Positions 59,159-64,000 of a stretch of DNA of 64,000 bases are shown here, piece after piece (within the stretch, counting starts at the first letter, position 1; every line of letters begins with the position of its first letter). The position numbers and the translations under genes are program-made. The notes beneath the pieces were generated by a model. It did no database searches and was not told the origin of the DNA. It saw only the letters and a list, made by a program, of their open reading frames with translations. The stretch lies in assembly GCA_964393275.1 (NCBI GenBank), contig CAYMTA010000015.1:8518-72517 (forward strand). The letters are read 5' to 3'. Origin of the DNA: SLRI01 sp964393275. Lineage in GTDB: Bacteria; Pseudomonadota; Alphaproteobacteria; Geminicoccales; Geminicoccaceae.

Positions 59159-61053
59159 CTAGCGCCTATTCGAGAAGCTTTCGGGGCGAGCCCGCGTCGC
59201 ATGCAGGCTCCGCAGCGCGCAGGGCGTGGGGACCATTCCCCGCCCGTTCGTTTGCCAGAAGGGCGCCCCGGTGCCCTGGGCATACGAGCGCTGCTCCGCC
59301 ACCCGCAGCGTGTTGGTCACCCGCTTGCGGATGACGTATTGTATTCGGCCGAGCGAATCGATGATCACGGTCGAGCCGCCATAAAGCCTGTCCGGTCCAC
59401 CATCCGGGTGGGCGACGTGGCGCACCTGGATGACTTCAGCCACCAGCCCGAAGCTCACCCGCTGGTCCGCGCTGACACGACACAACGAGCGGATCGATGC
59501 AACGAGCGGCCGGTCGACGTGGTCGCCCGCCAGCTCCTCGTCATCGGGCAACGCCAAGCCGAACTCGGCGGCATGGGCGGGTTGAACGACGAAGCGGCCG
59601 AGCTCGCTGGCCTGCCGCTCGAGCTCGTCGTGAGTCGGCGCGGCGCGCGGATCCCCCCCAGGCGCAGCCGCTCGAAATGCAGCGCCGGGATGGTGAGGTC
59701 GCCGACCTGCGGTGGCCTCCAGACCAGGACGTCCTCCGCGAAGTTCGGCACATCCTGGGGAGCGATGCCGCGCTGCGCGAAGGCGTCGATCAGGGCGTCG
59801 CGGTAGCCGAGCGGGTCGTTCGGGACCAGATCGGCATCGGCGGTGACCATTGCCCTGAGGTAGTCGCCGAAGGTGACGTCGACAGGCGGGCAATAGTCGA
59901 TGGCGCGGATCACGATGTTGAGGAACTGGCGCGCCAGCTTGCGCGCCTGATCGCCCAGCAGGGATGCGAGCGTCGGATCCAACGGCTCCCGCGTCGACCG
60001 GTATCTTTCGGCCAGATCGCGGAACCGCCGCGTCTTGCGCTCGAACACGGTGTTGAAGGCCTCGAACACGGCCTGCAGGAGCACGGCCCCGAGATCGTGC
60101 GCGGGCAGCGCGGGGTCGAACATCGTGATGGCTTCGCCGGCTTCCGCCCTGCCGATCGCGCTGCGCAGCGGTCCCTCTCTGCCCGTGGTCTGACCGAGCT
60201 GGGTCGCCACCGACGTCAGCAGGAGCTGCTTGATCTTGTCGTTCGGCAGGCTCCGCGCGATGGCGGCATCGACCACACAGGGGTAGCTGAAGCGCATCAG
60301 CACGGCGACCAGGTCGGCCACCGCTTCGTGCAGCGCCAGGACCTCGGGGTTGCTCGGCACGAAGAAATGCCGGCGCATGCCATCCAGCAGCGCATGCGTC
60401 GTCTCATGGGCGATGATGTCATGCGACAGGCAGGTGTAGACCCTGCCGCCGGCCCGGTTGCGCCCCGCGACCTTCCCGATTGCATCGAAATAGCCGAACA
60501 GCAGCTCGCCCGTCGCGGGACTGTAGTAGGCATTGGCCTCGCGAAAGGCATGCGGCCGGATGCGCAGACGCAGACGCCCGCCCGGCTGCGGCCGGAAGCC
60601 CCAGACCGGATCGCGGCCGAGCGCCGTGCGGAAGGTCTCCCAGGTCCGCATCGCCACGGCGTAGGTCATCTGCTGATGAAAGCTCGTGTCCCCCAGCGCC
60701 GGCGGACGGCCATCGCCCAGCAGCGCCGAGCGCGTCTCGAGGTCGACGCCCGGCAAGAGCTGGTCGGCAGCCTGATCGAGATCGAAAATCTCGACCAGGC
60801 TGCCGACCGGACCGGGCTCGAGGGGCTCGAACGGCAGCTCGATCGTGGCGACATTGCCGGTGATCGAGCTTGCCGCCGGGTCTTGGGTATAGATCTGAAG
60901 CGGCCGGCAGCGCGGCACGTCGCCCTCGGGAAACCGCTCCTTCTGCCGATCCTCGTCGCCCGGCTGCCATGGCCGCAGCCCGTCCGCGAAGCCCAGGAAC
61001 TCGGGATCGACGTCGAACCAATCGAGGCCGATAGACGGACGCTTGGAGCTCAA
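59159..61053 (-). CDS. HETTH gluzincin-like metallopeptidase, frame broken by one base
   Basis: One protein in two frames. From TTG 61053, overlapping the caspase stop (TTGA), the frame runs about 465 residues to a G tract, then the coding sense jumps to another frame that ends at the TAG of 59159. One extra G would join them into 631 residues. Zinc ligands are visible: HETTH at 216-220 and Glu243 in LHEAVADLV, the spacing of thermolysin-like gluzincins. The region around is fold-typical (SPATGELLFGYFDA before, LLQAVFEAFNTVFERK after). No signal peptide. The C-terminal 160 residues have no known domain. Without correction a shorter, altered C-terminus is made (stop at 59455). Confidence 0.72.
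59653..59659 (-). other. Seven-base G tract at the frame break
   Basis: On the minus strand CT-GGGGGGG-ATC. Seven G give the frame that ends at 59455; eight G would continue into the frame ending at 59159, whose sequence (THDELERQASELGRF and VIIDSLGRIQYVIRKRV) looks like real protein. A sequencing error, a true mutation or slippage are all possible. Confidence 0.7.
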
Positions 61054-63887
61054 CGCCCGGCCCGCAGGGCGCTGGCGATCGCCTCCGCGACGCGCGCCCA
61101 GGCCTCCGCCCCTTCGCCGCTGCCCGGCGCCTGGCCGCGCCCGCCGGACGACACTCCTCCCAGGAGCGGCTGGTCGCGCATGCCGTCCGCGCAATCGAGC
61201 TCCGGTGTCTGCCTCCGCGCGGCTCCGAACGCCTGGACCAGGGCTTCCGCGAACCGGCGATGCGGCAGGCCGAGCGAGCGGCCGAGCAGCGGCACGGCGA
61301 TTCGGGTGAAGTCGCCCTGGCCGGCGCTCTCCCAGGCCACCTCGTCGGGCCGGCAGGCCGAGAAGACGACCTGCCGCATGCGGCTCCGATCGCCGCTGCG
61401 GGCCAGGCCCCGCCTTCCCGACCGGGCGCGGAAGTCCCGGTGGCGATCCTGCAAGTCCGGCGTCGCCCGCATGAAGCGCGGTCGTGCGTCGCCCATTGCC
61501 CGGCCGGGTCGCCCGACCGCAAGTCGCGTGTTCTGTCCGGAATGACAGCAATCGAAGAAGCAGGTGACCGAGACACCTTCCGGGATGCGAGCGAAGACCT
61601 GGGCGAAATCGTCGTCGATGATGAAGGCGCCGTCCGCGAAATCGACCGGGCAGATCGCCTCGTCCAGGGCATCGTCCTCGTCGGCGTCGGTGTCGTCGAG
61701 CTGTATGCCGTGCCCGGCATACTGGAACACGACCTGATCGCCGGCAGTGCTCGTCGCAATCAGCCTCTCGAGCTCGGTGAGAATGCGCTCGCGGCCGGCG
61801 GCGCCGTCGGTCAGCAGCAGCGGCGAGCCGAAGCCGAGCTCGTCCAGTGTCCGCGCCCAGAGCTGGGCGTCGGCGACACAGCCGGCCAGAGGGGCCGTCT
61901 GGTAGAGGTTGATCCCCACGCACAGGGCGCGCCGGCGGCCGCTGCCGCTCATCGCAGCGGCCTTTGGCGCCAGCGGGGCCGGCGCTGGCGTCGGCATCAT
62001 GCACGGCTGCTGGTCGGGCCATGGCCTGCCCGAGAGCTGCGTCCGCCATGGCTCGGGCAGATCGTCGATCGGATCCCGCAACTCGATCACCGTCGGAGCG
62101 GCGCGGCTGCCGGCCGGGAACTCCCGCTCGAGCGGCTCGTGGTTGAGGCCGAGGACGCGTCGAATGACGGCGTTCATGGTCGGGGGATCGTTGTCGAACC
62201 CGCCATGCGAGGTGGCTGTGGAAGCATCCGGACCCGAGGTGGCCCGCGTGACCGCCCAGACGACGGAGCCGCCGACCGTCGAGCTCTGACCCATCAGGCC
62301 GAATGCCGCCTGCAGGTCGGCGTCGGCGTGCAGGCATTCGTCCAGGCCCAGGATCGGCGTCTCGGCCCGTGGCTCGAGGGCGTGATAGATGAGGTAAAGG
62401 AGCGACTTGCCGTAGAACGGCCCGAGGCTGTCGGCGAGCTCGCGATCCTTGACCATGGTGAAGATCGTGGTCTTGGCGACCGCGGCGCCCATCTGTGGCA
62501 GCAGTCTTATCGCGAAGTCGTCGGTGCGGATCGCCGGCGCCAGAAGGCTCAGGGTCTTGAACGAGGTGTTCGGCCGGGTGGCCGCCAGGGGCACGAACCA
62601 GCCATGGAAGATCGAGCCCGCGCTGTGGCCAACGGCATGCAGCTCGATCGGCCGTTCGGTGACCTCGTCGAGCAGACGATGCAGGTGCTCCACCGTGATC
62701 GTCGTCGCGCCGCCCGGATCGACTCCCCGCGCCGCCGAAAGCTTCATCTTCGACCAGAGGCCGACGCCGCCAAGCCTGTGAGCCAGGACTTCCGTGGCTT
62801 GGTCACGCAGCTCGTCGACGAAGCCGCGGCCGCTCGGCAGCAGGCCGCGGCTCGGAGCGATGATCTGTCCAAAGGTCTCGAGAAACCCGGTCTCCCAGAC
62901 GAAGAACACCGGGTAGACGCCGTTCTCCATCCACCAGTCGATCTGGTGCAGCGCGATGTCCAGCCCGTCGCCCTCGGGCACCAGGCCGCCATGCGCGAAG
63001 AAGAGCAGCCGCAGCGGCTTGCCGCCTTCCAGCGCTTGCGCGAACGTCCGGATGTGCTCGGCGAAGAGCCGCTGCACGTCGGCGGGCGTGGTGCTGAAGC
63101 TGCCACCGGCGCTCAGCCTTCCGTCGCGCGAGTTGATGACATGGCGGCGAAGCTTCTCCCGATCCGCGGCGGACATCCCGCCTCGGGCGGCTGGCCGCGC
63201 CATGGGCGATTCACGCGTGGTCACCGTCTCGGGGCCATGATCAGGCTCGACGTCCTCGGGCTCCTCCGCCACCGGCCCGCTCTCGATCAGCTTGCGGACC
63301 GCATCCAGGCTCTGCTTGTCGTAGGTGAGTCCCTCGGCATCGCCGCGCGCCCGGCGTGCGCGCGCGCCGCCCGGCGACCGTCGTGCCGCGACCTCGGCCA
63401 GGAAGCTCAGCCGGTCGATCCCGCTGCCAGGGCAGGTCTTCGACGACAGCTCGTTGTGGAACCGCACCGCCTCGATGCCGAGCTCGTGCTTGTCGAGCAG
63501 GCAGGCCGTGACCTTGAGCACGCTCTCCTTCTGCGCCTCGGCGAACGGATCACGGCCGAGATCGAAATCGCCGACGGTCTCGAACATGAACGGACCGGCG
63601 GCGCTATTGCCATTGAAGTGCCTGGCGCTGGCCGGAGGCTGGTTCCAGTTGCGGCCCGTCCAGATGAAGCCCTCGGGATCGATCGTGATATGCTGGGCGA
63701 TGTCGCTCCAGTGATTCGTCTGGGTGTGCTGCTTCCACATCCCCTCGATCGTTCTCAGGCCCTGCCACTGCGCATGGCTCGGCCGCCACGTATGGTGAAC
63801 GTGGACCGCCTGAATCTTGCGCCGCCAATCGAAGGTGTCGACGAGCCGGGCAAAATCGCTGAACGTCAGACGGACGAAGCGTGACAC
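61050..63887 (-). CDS. Amidase/PGRP - alpha/beta-hydrolase - metacaspase fusion protein (945 aa)
   Basis: Three domains in one chain. (1) Residues about 1-165: an Amidase_2/PGRP-like zinc domain with VHVHHTW (His31/32), RFHNELSSKTCPG (His144, Cys152) as complete zinc ligands. (2) About 265-560: an alpha/beta-hydrolase-like region with FAHGGLV, VFFVWETG and the nucleophile elbow GHSAGS (Ser422). (3) About 650-900: a peptidase C14/metacaspase domain with RRALCVGINLY, YAGHG (His726), FFDCCHSG (Cys781) and an acidic DDTDADEDDALDEAICPVDF-type loop. There is no signal peptide, so it is cytoplasmic. GTG 63887 with GGGAG upstream is chosen; the frame is open to 63986. A promoter with a palindrome precedes it, and a metallopeptidase gene overlaps its end. 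Confidence 0.85.
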   Translation of the reverse strand: MSRFVRLTFSDFARLVDTFDWRRKIQAVHVHHTWRPSHAQWQGLRTIEGMWKQHTQTNHWSDIAQHITIDPEGFIWTGRNWNQPPASARHFNGNSAAGPFMFETVGDFDLGRDPFAEAQKESVLKVTACLLDKHELGIEAVRFHNELSSKTCPGSGIDRLSFLAEVAARRSPGGARARRARGDAEGLTYDKQSLDAVRKLIESGPVAEEPEDVEPDHGPETVTTRESPMARPAARGGMSAADREKLRRHVINSRDGRLSAGGSFSTTPADVQRLFAEHIRTFAQALEGGKPLRLLFFAHGGLVPEGDGLDIALHQIDWWMENGVYPVFFVWETGFLETFGQIIAPSRGLLPSGRGFVDELRDQATEVLAHRLGGVGLWSKMKLSAARGVDPGGATTITVEHLHRLLDEVTERPIELHAVGHSAGSIFHGWFVPLAATRPNTSFKTLSLLAPAIRTDDFAIRLLPQMGAAVAKTTIFTMVKDRELADSLGPFYGKSLLYLIYHALEPRAETPILGLDECLHADADLQAAFGLMGQSSTVGGSVVWAVTRATSGPDASTATSHGGFDNDPPTMNAVIRRVLGLNHEPLEREFPAGSRAAPTVIELRDPIDDLPEPWRTQLSGRPWPDQQPCMMPTPAPAPLAPKAAAMSGSGRRRALCVGINLYQTAPLAGCVADAQLWARTLDELGFGSPLLLTDGAAGRERILTELERLIATSTAGDQVVFQYAGHGIQLDDTDADEDDALDEAICPVDFADGAFIIDDDFAQVFARIPEGVSVTCFFDCCHSGQNTRLAVGRPGRAMGDARPRFMRATPDLQDRHRDFRARSGRRGLARSGDRSRMRQVVFSACRPDEVAWESAGQGDFTRIAVPLLGRSLGLPHRRFAEALVQAFGAARRQTPELDCADGMRDQPLLGGVSSGGRGQAPGSGEGAEAWARVAEAIASALRAGR

Positions 63888-63921
63888 GGCCAAGCTCCCG
63901 CATGGGGTGCAGCCTGCTCCC

Positions 63922-63961
63922 TGATAGCACCTATCATAGTACAAGCTGGTGCTGTCGCGAA
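63922..63961 (-). promoter_or_regulatory. Promoter with palindromic operator for the protease module
   Basis: On the minus strand TTCGCG (63956-63961), 17 bases, TATGAT (63933-63938). The perfect dyad TGATAG-CAC-CTATCA (63922-63936) overlaps the -10, as a repressor site would. The start codon is about 45 bases downstream. Upstream of 63961 the window ends. Confidence 0.5.
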
Positions 63962-64000
63962 GTTGGTAGGAATTGCTGATCGACACTTTCCGACGGGCTC

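Overview
The window looks like chromosomal DNA of a high-GC alphaproteobacterium, probably Rhodospirillales-like. This is inferred from gene order (holB-metG-tatD-MBL; ileS-lspA-DUF3035-M16-M16-mutL; fdxA near carD), from two candidate sigma-EcfG promoters (GGAAC-N16-CGTT type), from a perfect CtrA-type TTAA-N7-TTAA site, and from a very GC-rich background. I see no phage, no insertion sequence and no CRISPR array. The composition changes sharply only around 22.7-23.05 kb and in the 3' half of the gene at 25.9-26.3 kb; both are AT-rich.

Layout. 0-3.6 kb: tightly overlapping housekeeping operon (end of holB, metG, tatD, an MBL-fold hydrolase). 3.6-17.1 kb: mixed accessory genes. These are a VapBC-type toxin-antitoxin pair with a palindromic operator, a GNAT, two large unknown genes, a LysR/cupin divergent pair, tRNA-Arg(CCG), an ABC ATPase without permease, a MATE exporter, a ROK kinase, a probable PPi-dependent phosphofructokinase, a gene-poor 1 kb stretch, a DsbA-like protein and a stress-type DUF892 protein. 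17.1-22.5 kb: HisKA_2 sensor kinase and a complete ribose-type ABC importer. 22.5-30.3 kb: AT-rich islet, aspartate dehydrogenase, omega-aminotransferase, 5'-nucleotidase family enzyme, a tiny lipoprotein, VanZ, HIT and glutathione synthetase. 30.3-41 kb: carD, fdxA and a long same-strand operon ribF/ileS/lspA/DUF3035/two M16 peptidases/mutL whose members overlap stop-to-start. 41-49.4 kb: a secreted unknown protein, a secretin and a prepilin peptidase without other type II secretion genes, a repeat-rich spacer, a Sel1/peptidoglycan-binding/trypsin protein and a probable small RNA. 49.4-55.5 kb: enolase-superfamily enzyme, a 25-residue membrane peptide and the cyoABCD ubiquinol oxidase. 55.5-59.0 kb: an envelope-stress operon with a sigma-EcfG promoter. 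59.1-63.9 kb: a two-gene protease module.

The most unusual part is 59159-63961. A 945-residue protein combines an N-terminal zinc amidase/PGRP-like domain, a central alpha/beta-hydrolase-like domain with a GHSAG elbow, and a C-terminal metacaspase domain with an intact His/Cys dyad. It overlaps by TTGA a HETTH metallopeptidase gene. The metallopeptidase frame is broken at a seven-G tract, where one extra G would restore it. A promoter with a palindrome over its -10 precedes the pair. The architecture suggests a cell-wall-sensing, protease-based conflict or cell-death system, but this is inference.

Two more items deserve attention: a roughly 115-nt sRNA candidate with two CCTCCC motifs, a CtrA-like site upstream and a textbook terminator (48.9-49.07 kb), and two membrane peptides of 24 and 25 residues with good ribosome-binding sites and promoters.
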